Part shown: positions 1 through 11,741 of the stretch, piece after piece
Position numbering within the stretch: the first letter of the stretch is position 1
Layout of the letters: each line of letters begins with the position of its first letter
DNA from: Aplysia californica
Lineage: Eukaryota; Mollusca; Gastropoda; Aplysiida; Aplysiidae
Reading direction: 5' to 3'
Assembly: GCF_000002075.1 (NCBI RefSeq)
Contig: NW_004797481.1
Coordinates: 768,519-832,518 of the forward strand
Length of the DNA: 64,000 bases
Notes under the pieces: generated by a model
What the model was told of the DNA's origin: nothing
Database searches by the model: none
What the model saw: the letters and a program-made list of their open reading frames with translations, nothing else
Translations under genes and position numbers: made by a program

Positions 1-550
1 CCCCCCCCCCTAAATTGAAATATGTTAAAACCGTCCTTTTCACCTGATGTCACGGTGACCCTACATTGCCCACTGAGATAGTGAGAGGGAGTGGAGACGC
101 CCCCGATGTGCTTTATAGGTCGAGTAAGTTCCGAATGGAAGGCTCAAATTTGCTTATAAATGTTATACATTTCAGGTGCACATTAGTTACACATAAAGAT
201 TACCGTAACTATATTTTAACCTTTTAATGAGTTGTCAAATAAATGGGCTCACTTCCTGGTTGGTTGATATCATAATGATCTAATTCCCACCCAAAGATTG
301 AAATAGATTTTTATGTTAGTTTACAAATATGCATGGGTTCATCCACAACTGTTACTGTAGCCTAGTACATCTAGTTATGTTTGCAATTATTTTACTTCTT
401 AACGGCAAAGTCGACACAGTTACGGTGATTTTCAGCGACACAGGCTACTGTCTACCAGGGTCAACCAGGGTATGGAGTAGATAGGAGGCAAGGTATACAA
501 CTTTCAGCAGAAAGGTGACACGAGGATACTCGGTTAAATATAGATTTTCC

Positions 551-625
<75 letters not shown>

Positions 626-1490
626 ATTTCTCTTTTCAGCACAAGGATCGACCGCAGCCATTCTGCTGTGTCATAGCCAACTCTGTTACTCCCTTTTTCG
701 TATTTGACTTGGTACGATCCAAACCTAAAAATAAACTTATGGGGATTCCTCCTAACCTTTTGACCTTACACAGGAAAGGGGGACCCTAAGAAGTTCAGGA
801 ATCAGTCTGCTCTTCACGCCACGCCCACAAACCCGAGGATTGCCTTGCACTTGCATGATGGTCACAATTCGCCTCCTCACCAGCCTCTTCCCTTAAATAA
901 AAATGAATAATTCTTTGTCCCCTTTCTTTTGAATGAACAAGTTTCTTTGCTGAAAAAAATAACAACAACAGATAAATGGTCGAAGCAAACACTTTTGAAA
1001 ACTTAGAATAGTTTTGCTGTTGTAATAGGCCTGGTCTCAACGTCTCAAGACCAAGACAGTTTTCACGTTTCTCTTGTTTTAGGTCAATACTGCCTACACA
1101 CACTATGATTATTTATGGGTTGCAAGACAGCATATTTGTAGCCATACACAATGTTCACATTACATGTGCAACAAGGAAATTCAAGTCTCGGCGCCTGACA
1201 TTGAGCATCGACACCCGAAAATCTATACTAGGCCTCCTATATGTATGTACCAAAACTATATGGTTTAGAACGACAGAGAGCCTTCCGTAGATCAAGATCT
1301 AATCTAGCCTAGTCTAGCCTAGCCTAGGCTAGACTCTAGATCTAATTGAAAACAAGACCAAAGTGAATTAGGCCTAGGCTAGCCTTGAGCGATCGATAGA
1401 TCTAGAATAGGAAGGCATAGATCTATATGTCCGGAAGAGCTCGAATCTGTTTGACGGCACGAAAGAGTAGATCTAGGCTATCTCTCGAAT
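1..1490. other. 5' flank of the SWEET gene, no gene seen
   Basis: I see no exon here. The stretch holds a short poly-C run at its left edge, a (GA)n microsatellite at 554-622 and ordinary AT-rich sequence. The open frames over the microsatellite translate to Leu-Ser or Arg-Glu dipeptide runs and are not genes. Confidence 0.6.
554..622. repeat. (GA)n microsatellite
   Basis: This is an uninterrupted GA dinucleotide run of about 69 bp, read directly from the sequence. Confidence 0.95.
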
Positions 1491-1750
1491 AATCAACAGT
1501 GAGACTACTGAGACGTCACCCGAGTCTGGAGAAATTTCGCCGGCCTGTCTGTGCACTGTGCATCCTCAAACTCGAGGTGCCGTGGACGTGTGACCTCGAA
1601 CGTCGAAAGCACTGAAAACTGAAAAGCGCCTGCGAAGCGAAGCAGTGGTGACGTCGACAGAGATCTACTTGAGAGATTAGAATCTAGATCTAGACTAGGC
1701 CTACCGATTAGTCTTTTACTACGGTTGCGAACCATATTATTAGGCAAGCC
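1490..1750 (+). promoter_or_regulatory. probable promoter / 5' UTR of SWEET gene
   Basis: The 260 bp before the ATG are more GC-rich than the surroundings and carry two CRE-like words: GACGTCAC at 1,512-1,519 and TGACGTCG at 1,649-1,656. No TATA box is obvious. The transcription start cannot be fixed from sequence alone. Confidence 0.35.
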
Positions 1751-3128
1751 ATGGATTTCGTTACCATAGTCGAATGGGCGACTGTTGTTGTCACTTTTGT
1801 GATGATAGGATCAGGATCGTGAGTTGTTTAAGTTGTTGCCTACACACACATTACTAGGCCGCTAATAATACGCACATTTACATCTAATCTAGATTCTAGA
1901 TCTAGGTCTAGAATCTAGATCTAGATTCTAGATCAACATCATGTCCTCGAACATGCACGTTCCCGACCCGAGCACCTCCGCTGACCCCTTTAGCCTGTCT
2001 CTGCTGTGTCTCTGCCTCTGACACTATCCCTCACCACACTCAGTCTCAGCTCACACTCACAGTTCACCCCCCCCTCCCCTCCCCAATTCTGTCAGGGCCA
2101 CCTTGAATCTACATTCTCATCCCAGGTGAGAATAACTCATGACCCGCTATTCTCACCCCCCCCCCCCCCCACTGGACAAAGACTGTGATGTAGCTAGATC
2201 TAGATCTAGATCTAGATTTCTAGATCTAGATCTAGATATATGTAAAAAGTAAAATAATAATAGTTCGGCCTGCTTCAAGCGTTCCATCCCATGAGATGAG
2301 GGAGCGCTCTTACTGAATTAAAGTCAGGATATGGGGGAAAATTACAATGCAAACTTTTGAAACAGATATATAGATCTGATATGATCATCTTGACCAGATC
2401 TTTGCTCAATTAAATGAAAAACAAATAAAATATAATAATGTAAAAATATTGTTTGCCTCTCCAGTAAAAAATAAATTATATTATGTCTCACTACCGACGC
2501 TACTGCACTGGACGGCCGCCGGCCAGACAATTTGTTGTTTATGGGCCTCTCTGCCTGCACCTATAAATTGTGGTTCAAGGAACAGAGAGCGTTTACGAAC
2601 GTAACGAGACACGAGCACGAGGCTTATAGCCTATATCACTTGCATGACGGTAGAAGGGTTTAAATTATTCATACCAAAATAGGCGAGAGCGTTCGTATTT
2701 TAACTAGATCTAGTTTAATAATTTTATTAATAAAAGCAATCCAAGGTCTTCACTTTAATTTTTTTTCTTTTATTCTTTCTTTTTCTTTTTTCTTGCTTCT
2801 TCTGTCCCCTTCTTCTTGAACATTTGGAGTTTGAAGCCAAAAAAGAGCCAGAGAGCCAAATGAAATTCTCTTGGCCAGACGCAATCCAAAAGTTAAAGAG
2901 CCAAATTTCTGGGATTTGACTCTCCTAATTGACAACCCTGACTGACTATTCGGACACAAACACTATCCTGTGGAGCATCAGCTCCGGTAAACTCAGCCCT
3001 GATCCCTCTAGGGTAATATGGGTAAAACAAGGGAGTGAGAATAGCGGGACATAGAAATTCTCTCCCGGGGTGAGAATAACCACTTCCTTCTTCTTTCTGC
3101 CTGTCTAGCTGTTTGTCTGTCTGCTCCT

Positions 3129-3161
<33 letters not shown>

Positions 3162-3168
3162 GATTACA

Positions 3169-3199
<31 letters not shown>

Positions 3200-3204
3200 T
3201 ACAC

Positions 3205-3242
<38 letters not shown>

Positions 3243-3665
3243 TCCCCATAGTGGCTATAAAATAGCAGTCTGTCTTGTCTTAAGTACGTCCTTAGGTTAG
3301 GTCATATTGACCGAAACGTGTTGAGTAGGCTACACAGGTAGTAATTTTCAGGTTTAAAATACATACACTGTCAGTAAGGTACCTTTTGGTTTCGACTCAT
3401 TGCAGACTAAAAATGTATTATAAACAATTCAGTTGGCCTATCTTTTGCTATAAAATTTGTCAGTCTAACCATCATTATTATAAATGCAGCTAGCCTGGCT
3501 GTAGCTGCCATTAAGTAGGACTAGCAGCTACCCCCCCCCCTGCTCTCTCTCTCTCTCTCTCTCTCTCTGTGTCTCTGTCTCTCTCTCTCTCTCTCTCCAT
3601 ATATATCCCTCTCTTTCTGCTCTCCCTCTCTTTCTCTTATTGCTCCCTGTCTGTCTCTCTGTCTG

Positions 3666-3710
<45 letters not shown>

Positions 3711-3716
3711 ATCTCT

Positions 3717-3788
<72 letters not shown>

Positions 3789-3969
3789 TCTCTCTCTCTC
3801 TCCATATACAGTGGAAACCATATAATAGGCCCAGTAATAACAGGGATTTTTTAAATCATCATTTTTTCCTACTCTTTGTCTCTATTAAAAGGTATCGTCT
3901 ATAACGGGGCATCATCGAAGCCCAACCGCTTATAGCAGGGACAAAGGCTCGTTAACAATGTGTAAAAAG

Positions 3970-4015
<46 letters not shown>

Positions 4016-7000
4016 TAATGCAGTGATGGAGCAAGCCCACGCAAGCCATGCCACTGCAAGCACACATGTGAAGTAAGAGAGGTTGCTGTGTGCTGCAGAC
4101 CTCGATCTAGCCCGAAACCTAGCTACCCACCCTCATAATGTGTCACCAACAATGTCAAGCGCAAGAGAAAATGCTTTTCAATTGACAGAAAACATGAAAT
4201 AATCCAGGCTGTTTACAAAAAGCAAGCCTCACTTGCAGAGATTTGTCGTCAGTTCGACATTCCACAAGGGTCGAATCGCATCATTATCAAGGATAGAGAG
4301 AAGATAGTGGCAGCATAATACTCCAATTCGAAGTTTGCTCTGGATGGAAAGAAGATGAGACTACCCGATGCAGATGCTGGGGACCAAGCTCTTCTGATGT
4401 GGTTTAAGGAGGCAAGGAGAAAGTTGGTGCCAAAACCATTGTTCATGGGTACTTGTGGCAAGGGAAACTACCCACGAATAAGTACAGCTGGATTAGTCCA
4501 CAAATGCTTACTTTCCTTGCATTTCTGATTTAAAAGGGATTGGATATAACAGGACATTTTCTCTACTCCCACCATCCCTGTTTCCACTGTATATATGTAT
4601 ATCCCTCTCTCTCTGCTCTCCCTCTCTTTCTTTAATTGCTCTCTGTCTTTCTCTCTCTCTTTCACATACGCACACACACACACACTCACTCTCTGTCTGT
4701 CTCCCTGTTCTTCTCTGTTGGTTTCTCCCCTCATTGTCAGTCTTGATGTATAGTCGAAATTGTCCTGGATGGCCACCTTTTTTAGAGGTGAAGAGTGGTT
4801 GTTTTGCACAGGTGAACGTTGTGGACAATTTAGATCTAGTTGAACCTGTCTAAGACTTAAGAGGGAATTGCAAGGGAGCCAGAAAAAAATTCAGGCGTAG
4901 ACAGGGGAATAAACACAATCAACCAATGCCACCCCTTCTCGGCATGTAACAATGATTCTAGGAATTTTTTTCTAGGATGGTCATATGTATGGTCAGCAGG
5001 GCGCGGGCATTGGCCTAATTAATTTTGCACCTCTGACTACCCAAAACATTTCGGTGCTGAGCACCACTTGATTGAGCCATACCACTCTGACCATCTGCAC
5101 CACTAAGGGCTCACATAGATGGGTTAACAGCTACCCCCAAACCACAGATGATATACAGACCTCATTGCGGGCTCCAATTATGATGACATGAACTTCTACA
5201 AGGATGTGACAACCAAATTGAACAACAATGCTTCAAATTGTTTGGAATGAAAGTGAGCACAGAAAAGTAAAAAGTCATGATCAAGACCATCAAAGGAAGC
5301 CAAGCTAAAATAACCAAGAGCAATGAGAAAGTGGGAGAAGTCTATGAATTAAAATATCTCGGTTTGTTGATAACGAAAGACAGACCATGCTCATGTGAAG
5401 TTGAGGTCAGAATCATAAAAGCAACAGCCACCATGCCCAAACTTAACAAAATCTTGAACAGCACCATAGTGTGCTTCCGAATCATATTCAAACTATACTT
5501 TTATATCAAAATTAATTCAATGAAATTTACATTTTATTGATCCCGTGGGGATTTTATCCTTTTGATCTGCTTAGATCTACATTATAATATGGCTGTTAAT
5601 CCTAGATGTTCTGACTGAAGCCAAAAGAAAGATCGTATCTTTTTTTATGGGAATTTTCAGAAAATAATAATTTAAGGTATCTCTTCGACCACAATACAAA
5701 TTTTAATGGTTATGTATGGATAACGATTAAAAATAAAGTTGGACTACATGAACCACTACTAGCTACAGTAAAAATAATACTTGCCTGGTTTGGACACACA
5801 GCCCGGTATGAAAGCCTTGCTAAAACCATCATACAAGGTGCTGTTGCAGGCAGTCGAAAAAGAGGACGACAAAGAAAGAGCTTGTCCGACGACATCAAAG
5901 AATGGATTGGTTTGTCTGCAAAAAAACTCTGTGATGTCAGAAAGAGGGTCATAGAAAGATCTTGACATTTTCTGCTTTCAGTTCCCCCTGATGATGCAAG
6001 TCGAAGGATAAGTCAAAGTGAGCTCGATAACCCGATCAACCTTATTGCTGACAGAATGGGGTTTAGCAGCATGCTTGTTGATATAAATAAAATTGAAATA
6101 CACTTGCACCCATGTCAGAAATAGAACTCATGACAATGAATATCTTGTTTTGTTTCCACAGACCCATATGTATCAATATGTACAAGCAAAAAAGCACAAG
6201 AAATGTGCCTTACCTCCTTTTCCTGATATCAGCCTTTGTGTGAGTTTTTTTTTTTTTTTTCTGTTGTTTTGCATGTTGTTTTACTATTAGATTAAGATAA
6301 TTTTTCTTGCTTTCTTGCATGATGTTTTCCCAGTTTCATTGTTTTGCTGTGTGCATCTGTAGTGTGTAGAAATCTAGTGAGCTCAAATTGGAACAATAAC
6401 GACTTGAAAAGAATAGTCATGCGTGTGTGCTTACATCCATGCATTTGTGGGTGCGTGTGTGCGTGCTTGTGTTTGTGGATGTGTGGATGAATGTGTGCCT
6501 GCCAGTGTGCATGTATGCGTGTGTGTGAGCCATTTTGAAAATATCAGCTGAAAGCGATGAAACAACCTATACATTTGGAAAAAGTGATTTTTTTGCGTTG
6601 CTGACTTAATGAAAACTATCTCGAGTGCTTAAAAATTTTTTTGGTTGAGAAGACAAGGCAATCAGGTGCAATATATCGCATACAGAGGACAGTGGATGAT
6701 TTATAAACTCTTCAGTTTGTTGGGGGGGGGGGGGGGGGGGGGGAGGAGGAGATGCCACGTTCCTTCATGGGTGACATTCTTGAAAAAAATTTTAAAGAAG
6801 CACCCACTTTTGCACAGCAGACTTATTGACGATGTTATTAGTTTGTCATGCTTACTTTTTGTGTGTTGTTCATGTAAAACTAGTAGAGGAGTGTAAAAGA
6901 GAGGTAGCCTACTGTTGTGACTGGATAAAAATGACTAATTGTGTGTGTTTTTTCTGCCTTTGTGAATTATTGTACATGTATATATTCAATGGTTTGGCAT

Positions 7001-10000
7001 TTTCCATTTTCTGTTAGTCTTAAAATTTTAATGTACTTGTCTTGGTGCCTTTGGTTTGTAAAAAATTTTTTTTAAAGACGAAGCAAGCTTTTATTTTTGT
7101 TAACTGGTTATAAAAGTTTAGATTGATAGAATAATATAACTTGTGTAAGGTATGAAAATAAGATACTTGTGCATTTTTACTTCCGTGTCAAAAGGTTAAA
7201 AGTCTTTGCTGGCCCTTTTCTCTTTATTCTGTCATTGTGTCCTTTTTCTTTCTTTGACTTAAATGAATATTTTAGAAGGAATATTTTGGTAATTTCACAT
7301 AGGCCACATTTAATTGTAAAAACCAAGATTCTGTTTCTTGATTAAATTTTAGTGAAAATAGACTGAACTAATAAACGAAAATTACACATAGCTGTAATAT
7401 GTCAAGGGCATTTCTTCTTTTCCAAAAGTTGGACTCTTGCATGGTGTTTATTCAGAGCTCATTTTTGTTTTGGTAGTAAGTAGATTGTTTCATCAGTTTT
7501 GCATGTCGTTGCACGTTTCAGGAGCACTGTGAGCCTGCAGTATGGGTTGGTCATAAAAAATTCAGTGCTCATTCTCATCAACGTTGTAGCAGTACTTGTG
7601 TGGGGCCTGTATATCAGTGTGTACATCCTGGTCAGCAAATCCAAGGTAGTGTGAGCGTGTTTCCTGTGTTAGTGTGCCTCACAGTTTTCCAGGAGTAGTG
7701 GATTACTGAGGAAATGTCAGCCTTTCCATTTTTGTGTGTACTTTTATTGACTGTTTTTAGTGACTCTGCATTATCTCAAGGAAAATTAAGATTTAGAGTG
7801 TATTGTGCTCTGCAGGTTCATAATGTATTCCTTCATTTTGTGTTTTGAAATCTTTTTCAAAAGTAAAATTCACATTGAAATAGGAATTAAAGATATTGAA
7901 ATAGAAAGAAAAAGAGGTTAATCCTCTAATACATGAGAATTTTGCACCAAATAACACTGCTATATGATTGGATTCACATTATTTGCTACAGCTATTTCCT
8001 GTTAAAAGGGATGAAACTTATGGAGCTGATAACCGTATCCAGCCCCCTCACCGACCTTTACCTCCAGCATTAACTATGCTCTCATGATATGAGTTGAGGC
8101 ATAACAAAAGAATAAGAGTACCTTTGAAAGCAACAATTTAGTGAAAGAAAAATAGCTCAACATCCTAGTACAAAAATAAGCCAAAAATCAGTTGTGTTAT
8201 TGTTTGAAGAATTTCAAATTGAATGTCCCTCATATTTTACAGGGGAATGTAGCATTAAATGATAATTCTATAGGAGATGCGGCATTTAGTCTTTATGACA
8301 GCTCCAGTTTGTGGCATTATTAACAGATGAAACAACAAACAATGTCCTCAGACTTTGCCGCTGGTCAAGCTGATGTCGGTTGTTCTCTTGTACTGGGGCC
8401 ATCTGCTCTACCTCGAGTCAGTGCCGAAGAAAGATGTAATTTCTACCTTGGGAGTTTTTCTCATTGTCTGGTGCGTGGTTGCCTATCTCATCCCAGCTCT
8501 TGACATTGTGAGTATTAGATGCAAGTTTGAATGTTTGAGTCAACTAAGTCACTCAGATGCTAAACGATGAATGTTGATTGATTTTCTGTTCTAAGAACAA
8601 AAGATGTTGTTCTTATTTCTTATAAGGAGAAAGGGCTTATCTTGATTTGTGAGCTGTTTTGCAACTCTGAGAAACCCCAAAAATAGAGGAATTTGAACTC
8701 CCCACTTTTGTCTTCTGAAGTATGCACTTTTCCCCTTTATTGTGGAGTTCTTTTTGTAAAGAGTAGTATAAACCACTCTCCACTTGTGTTTGTCCGTAAG
8801 TTGGTGAATTGATCATAGTGGTGTTGAAGTTGTTTTTGTATTTATGTTTGTCATCATCATCTTTATCATTGTATCTCAATGGGTCTCTTCCAGACACAGG
8901 TTCTTGGATGTTCACTATGTAAATATCTTTCTCTGTTTGCTATGTTGCCGATCTGCTGCACTGAAGCGTATTCGGGGTCGACTACTAGCCTCCCATTCTA
9001 TTTTCTTTAAGGTCACTGTTTTCCTCTCTTACTCTCTACCTTTCCCTTCGTGATTGTATTTGTTTGTCTGCTTGGTCACATGTAAGCCTACTTTCAAAAG
9101 TTACCACCTTAGTGTTTAAATTTGAGTGAGATATGGGTTAAGCATGAAGAAAGAAAATTAAGAGAAATTATGATTACAACATCCACAGGAGATGTAAAAA
9201 AGAGTATGAATAACTTAATGCTTGCTGATAGAAAGTATGAAAAAGGTGTTGACTAATCATAATCTGACACTAACTTGAATTTGTGACATTTAAATTCGCC
9301 CTGTTTTTTTCAGTCTCAGGATAACACTCTGTCCAAGAAATTATGACGTTTGTTATAATCAACGAGTATTCATCCTTTGAGATGATCTGTGTTGGCATCT
9401 CTCTGTGGGTGGTTGGGGGATGCACTGGTGTGGTTTGCTCTTTCTTTTGTATCAAACATCTATCATCTTAATCTCTCCTTTTTTGGTGTGTTATCTACGA
9501 CAATTACGACCTATTTGCGTTGCAGGTGTCATAAATACCGTTACTAAAATCAAACAAACTCTCTCTCTCTTTATGTATTAGTGTTTTAAATATTTCTTTT
9601 TCCATATTCTTGCAGTGATTGTAGGACTGGGCTCGTAATCATGAGATTGCGGTTTCAGGGGTTTGATGCTCAGCTCTGCTTGACGTTATTTCCTTGGGAA
9701 AGGCAATTTACTCAGATTTTTCCTTCCTTTTGGTTCAGTTCTGTTGAAGATGGATGTTAAATTCTGAGGTCCTATCTCTTAAATATTCTTCCAAGAGCTC
9801 TGAAAACCTGTTGTTATTGCAGTTATTTGTGCTGTTGTCTTGCTTAATTCTGTTTCAGTGTGTTCCTGTAGGGTTTTGATTCTACCTTGTGCTTCTTTTT
9901 CTCTGAAGTGTTACAGTATTTCATAATTAAGTTTTTTTCTGTGAAATGTGGCCATTCTATTGCAAACTCTCCTTAAACTACAACCTCCACTTTTTTCTCT

Positions 10001-11741
10001 TTGTTTTTTTTTCATGATCTGTTCTGGGGAATTGGGGTGTTTATGGGGCTGACCAGCGGGGGACTCCAACTCAGCAAGTGTTTCTTCAACTCAGAGCTGA
10101 TACTGTCTGTGTTGTAGTTGTTACACACTTTGCTGTAGCGCGCAGGAGACCCAAGTTCGATTCCCAAGTGGGAATAATTTTTAATAGAGTAACCTTCTTG
10201 TATCTCAGTTTTTCTGCAGGAATGTGGTATCCCTTTCAAAGCCGGCCTCGTAAATGAATTAGATTTTGTAGATGGCGTAAAAAGGAAAACCATTTACATT
10301 TTAACTTAAAGAGCTGATACCGGGTGGAAATGTCTTCACCATTGTTGCTCTCTCCTCAGCTGACCATGGTGAGAGAAAAGTCTGCTGCTAGCTGTGACCT
10401 GTCTCTGTTGCTGGGAGGCACTCTGAGTGCCTCTGTGTGGTACCTCTACGGAGTGCTGGTGGAAGACGTCAACATATATGTAAGTGGCTTATTGCATATT
10501 TATTTTGGCACTATTTATGTCAGAAGTTACGGAGGGTGATTGTTGGCTGCTCTGGCGTGATCTCTTCTTTCTGCTTTTGTCCAAATTGTTGCTATTGTCC
10601 TGATGTAAATGGCAATGTTTCTTTTGTCTCATAGTGAGCTCAATGATTTGGTCCTTTGTCTGCTTCTTCTACTTTTTAAAGCATCTGTATTTTCCTATTA
10701 TGTAACCAGGGCTGTGTTTACTTTATCATGCCAAGTCACTGTAGACTCCCGACTCTGCCATAATCAGTTTAGTTGCTGTTGGTAAACTTCTTTTTTCTTC
10801 TCACTCTATCTTTCTGTCCATAGGCTAGACTTTTTTTCACCGCCCAAAGGGGGGACAATTCTCGTTCTAGTGCACAGTAGAATTGTAAATGGGCTGATCT
10901 AACAATGTCGCGCTCATAACTGTGCCTGAACTACAACAGGGAACTGCTGCTTTTTCTTTCCTAATCCTTACTATCATCATTTTCCTCTACTTCTTTTGTA
11001 TGTTTGTCACACTCCTGTGACCTGGTATTACCGGGGTGCCTTGATAGTCGAAGCAGACTTTGTGCTACTGAAGCTAGAGAGGTGAGCAGAGTAAGTCTGA
11101 TTCCCTGTAAGGATTTCTCTGTTGACATCCACCCCTTGGCACTCATATGACCTTATGCAGTTGCGAGCACCGTAAAAACTCTACTATAACTAACAAACTA
11201 AAGACTTTTTTTTTCCTTTTTTCCTTTATGATCCAAGTTTGTATCTTTACCCTGTCATTCATGCACACTTCTATAATTGACTTTTGTCAATTCATATCCA
11301 TCTTTAAGAATTTGTAAAACTGTAAATTAGATGTATTATTCATTAACGCTGTTTAAATATTTTAAAAAATGTTTTCATTGTTTCTCCAAGTAGCCTTCAT
11401 GTCGGAGAATGTGAACCTTGTTAACTTCAACGAGCTGAATACAGGAAAGATTTTTAGCAAATTCAGGGAATATTCGTAGAAATATGTTGAGGTAATTTTT
11501 ACTTACGGTAATTTAAAACATGATTACTTTTTTATTTTTTATCTTCCATGTTCAGCTGCCGTGCATTATAGGGCTGGTCGTGAGTGGCATCAAGTTCTTC
11601 CTCATGTTGTTGTACCGATCTGGACCCAAAAAATCGACCACCACCGAGTTCTCCAAAGTTCGAGGAGGAGACAAGGCCACAGAATTTCATGAAGAGGTCT
11701 ACCGTGTCTCCTCCAGGGATGGTCTGCGGCAGAGAATGTAA
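1751..11741 (+). CDS. SLC50A1-like (SWEET1): SWEET (SLC50) sugar transporter, six coding exons
   Basis: This gene encodes a SWEET/MtN3-saliva sugar uniporter, which moves hexoses down their gradient across the plasma or Golgi membrane. Coding exons are 1751-1818, 6162-6239, 7522-7645, 8352-8507, 10360-10479 and 11556-11741. All have GT/AG borders and compatible phases (2, 2, 0, 0, 0), and together give 243 aa, close to the usual length of animal SWEETs. The first MtN3 repeat spans about residues 5-90, with GSPICINMYKQKSTRNVPYL and then LQYG and an Asn in the third helix. The linker helix and second repeat (about 91-205) include VREKSAASCDLS, WYLYGVLVED and LPCIIGLV. The usual PN pair of the second repeat is PC here. 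The C-tail is short and charged (KKSTTTEFSKVRGGD) and ends at TAA 11739-11741. The start ATG directly precedes the typical MDF-x-VEW opening. Intron 1 (4.3 kb) is full of transposons. The family call is strong; the exact sugar is not visible. Confidence 0.93.
2113..2161. repeat. palindromic CTCACCC/GGGTGAG repeat, 2 units
   Basis: An imperfect palindrome at 2113-2133 (ATTCTCATCCCAGGTGAGAAT) is followed by a half-site, TATTCTCACCCC, at 2149. It belongs to the same dispersed family as the large cluster in SCAMP intron 1. It lies in SWEET intron 1. Confidence 0.6.
3035..3081. repeat. palindromic CTCACCC/GGGTGAG repeat, 2 units
   Basis: A half-site GTGAGAATAGC at about 3036 is followed at 3058-3079 by a palindromic unit (TTCTCTCCCGGGGTGAGAA). 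Same dispersed family as at 2113. Confidence 0.55.
3136..3784. repeat. (CT)n-rich microsatellite field
   Basis: There are long CT runs at about 3138-3240, 3542-3600 and 3720-3784, with TCTG-variant runs between 3646 and 3700. Translated frames give Leu-Ser or Arg-Glu repeats only. The words after the run near 3600 (CCATATATATCCCTCTCT) recur just beyond the transposon at 4592-4660, so the pogo element seems to sit inside this repeat field. Confidence 0.9.
3809..4589 (+). mobile_element. pogo/Tigger-type DNA transposon, deletion derivative
   Basis: The element has terminal CAGTGGAAAC inverted repeats and is flanked by TA on both sides, as in the pogo branch of Tc1/mariner. About 4157-4440 is readable as the CENP-B-like DNA-binding region of a Tigger transposase: KRKCFSIDRKHEIIQAVYKK, then a helix-turn-helix with FDIPQGSN, then ALLMWFKEARRK. 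One in-frame stop (TAA, after IVAA) interrupts it. The DDE catalytic domain is absent, so the 781-bp copy is non-autonomous and decayed. It also carries a (GA)n run at 3974-4013. It lies in SWEET intron 1. Confidence 0.8.
4837..5150. mobile_element. truncated pogo-type MITE, same family as 55,099-55,974
   Basis: The left end (TAGTTGAACCTGTCTAAGAC) resembles the terminal repeat of the 55,099-55,974 element. The interior shares its words GGGAGCCAGAAAAAAATTC, GACCATCTGCA and ACAGCTACCCCCAAA. The right end is missing where the LINE fragment begins, suggesting the LINE inserted into it. Confidence 0.65.
5150..6080 (+). mobile_element. LINE fragment, C-terminal end of reverse transcriptase ORF
   Basis: Pieces of a non-LTR retrotransposon ORF2 C-terminus read on this strand, with frame changes between them. 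The first is LTTKLNNNAS followed by KVMIKTIKGSQAKIT and LKYLGLLITKD (about 5205-5460). The second is KVGLHEPLLATV, WFGHTARYESLAKTIIQGAV and SRKRGRQRKSLSDDIKEW (about 5730-5960). The WFGH and GRQRK patterns are typical of LINE 3' coding ends in many marine invertebrates. The copy is 5'-truncated and inactive. It stops about 80 bp before SWEET exon 2. Confidence 0.75.
6240..7521. other. SWEET intron 2
   Basis: Apart from a GT-rich variable stretch (about 6420-6530) and a 22-base poly-G run (6722-6743) I see no gene, domain or mobile element here. Confidence 0.5.
6722..6743 (+). repeat. poly-G tract (22 G)
   Basis: This is an uninterrupted G run on the transcribed sense strand of SWEET intron 2. 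Similar runs occur at 38,544-38,569 and 63,097-63,123. Such runs can form G-quadruplexes and are error-prone in sequencing, so the lengths are approximate. Confidence 0.9.
9404..9552 (+). mobile_element. SINE family B, diverged copy
   Basis: It aligns by eye with the copy at 14,762-14,961: GGGTGGTTGG, then TGTGGTTTGCTC, ATCAAACATCTATCATC and a decayed GACCT-TTGCAGGTGTC...TAAAATCAAAC tail. The tail is the 3' sequence shared by SINE families A, B and C. It lies in SWEET intron 4. Confidence 0.6.
9617..9745 (+). mobile_element. SINE family D, degenerate 5' part
   Basis: A decayed tRNA-like head (GGACTGGGCTCGTAATCATG, then GGTTTCAGGGGTTTGATGCT at the B-box position) is followed by TCCTTGGGAAAGGCAATTTAC. 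This matches the body of the intact copy at 63,551-63,905. Confidence 0.5.
10098..10300 (+). mobile_element. SINE family E (tRNA-derived), diverged copy
   Basis: A tRNA-like head with B-box sequence GTTCGATTCCCAAGTGGG is followed by TAATTTTTAA, CATCTCAG-like and TTTCTGCAGGAATGTGGTATCC words. These match the cleaner copy at 50,319-50,535. It lies about 60 bp before SWEET exon 5. Confidence 0.55.
10838..11204 (+). mobile_element. SINE/LINE-tail family A copy 1
   Basis: It shares near-identical blocks with 18,815-19,095 (minus) and 61,170-61,545: GCACAGTAGAATTGTAAATG, GGAACTGCTGCTTTTTCTTT, CCTTGATAGTCGAAGCAGAC, TTGACATCCACCCCTTGGC and the 3' tail CTCATATGACCTTATGCAGT-TGCGAGC-CGTAAAA-ACTAA. No tRNA head is seen. 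The unit could be a SINE or the 3' end of a LINE. It lies in SWEET intron 5. Confidence 0.7.

Larger units (their letters stand above)
1285..2239. repeat. TCTAGA/AGATCT-rich patches around SWEET exon 1
   Basis: Three patches (about 1,285-1,345, 1,881-1,943 and 2,194-2,239) are built from overlapping AGATCTAG and GCCTAG words and are strongly self-complementary. Shorter AGATCTAG runs recur near 44,645, 44,845 and 46,040. The patches flank exon 1 of the sugar transporter on both sides. Their function is unknown; they look like a lineage-specific simple repeat. Confidence 0.7.

Noticed and set aside
3521-3904. Long open frames coding Leu-Ser or Arg-Glu runs
   Set aside because: They are translations of CT/GA microsatellites, open in several frames and both strands.
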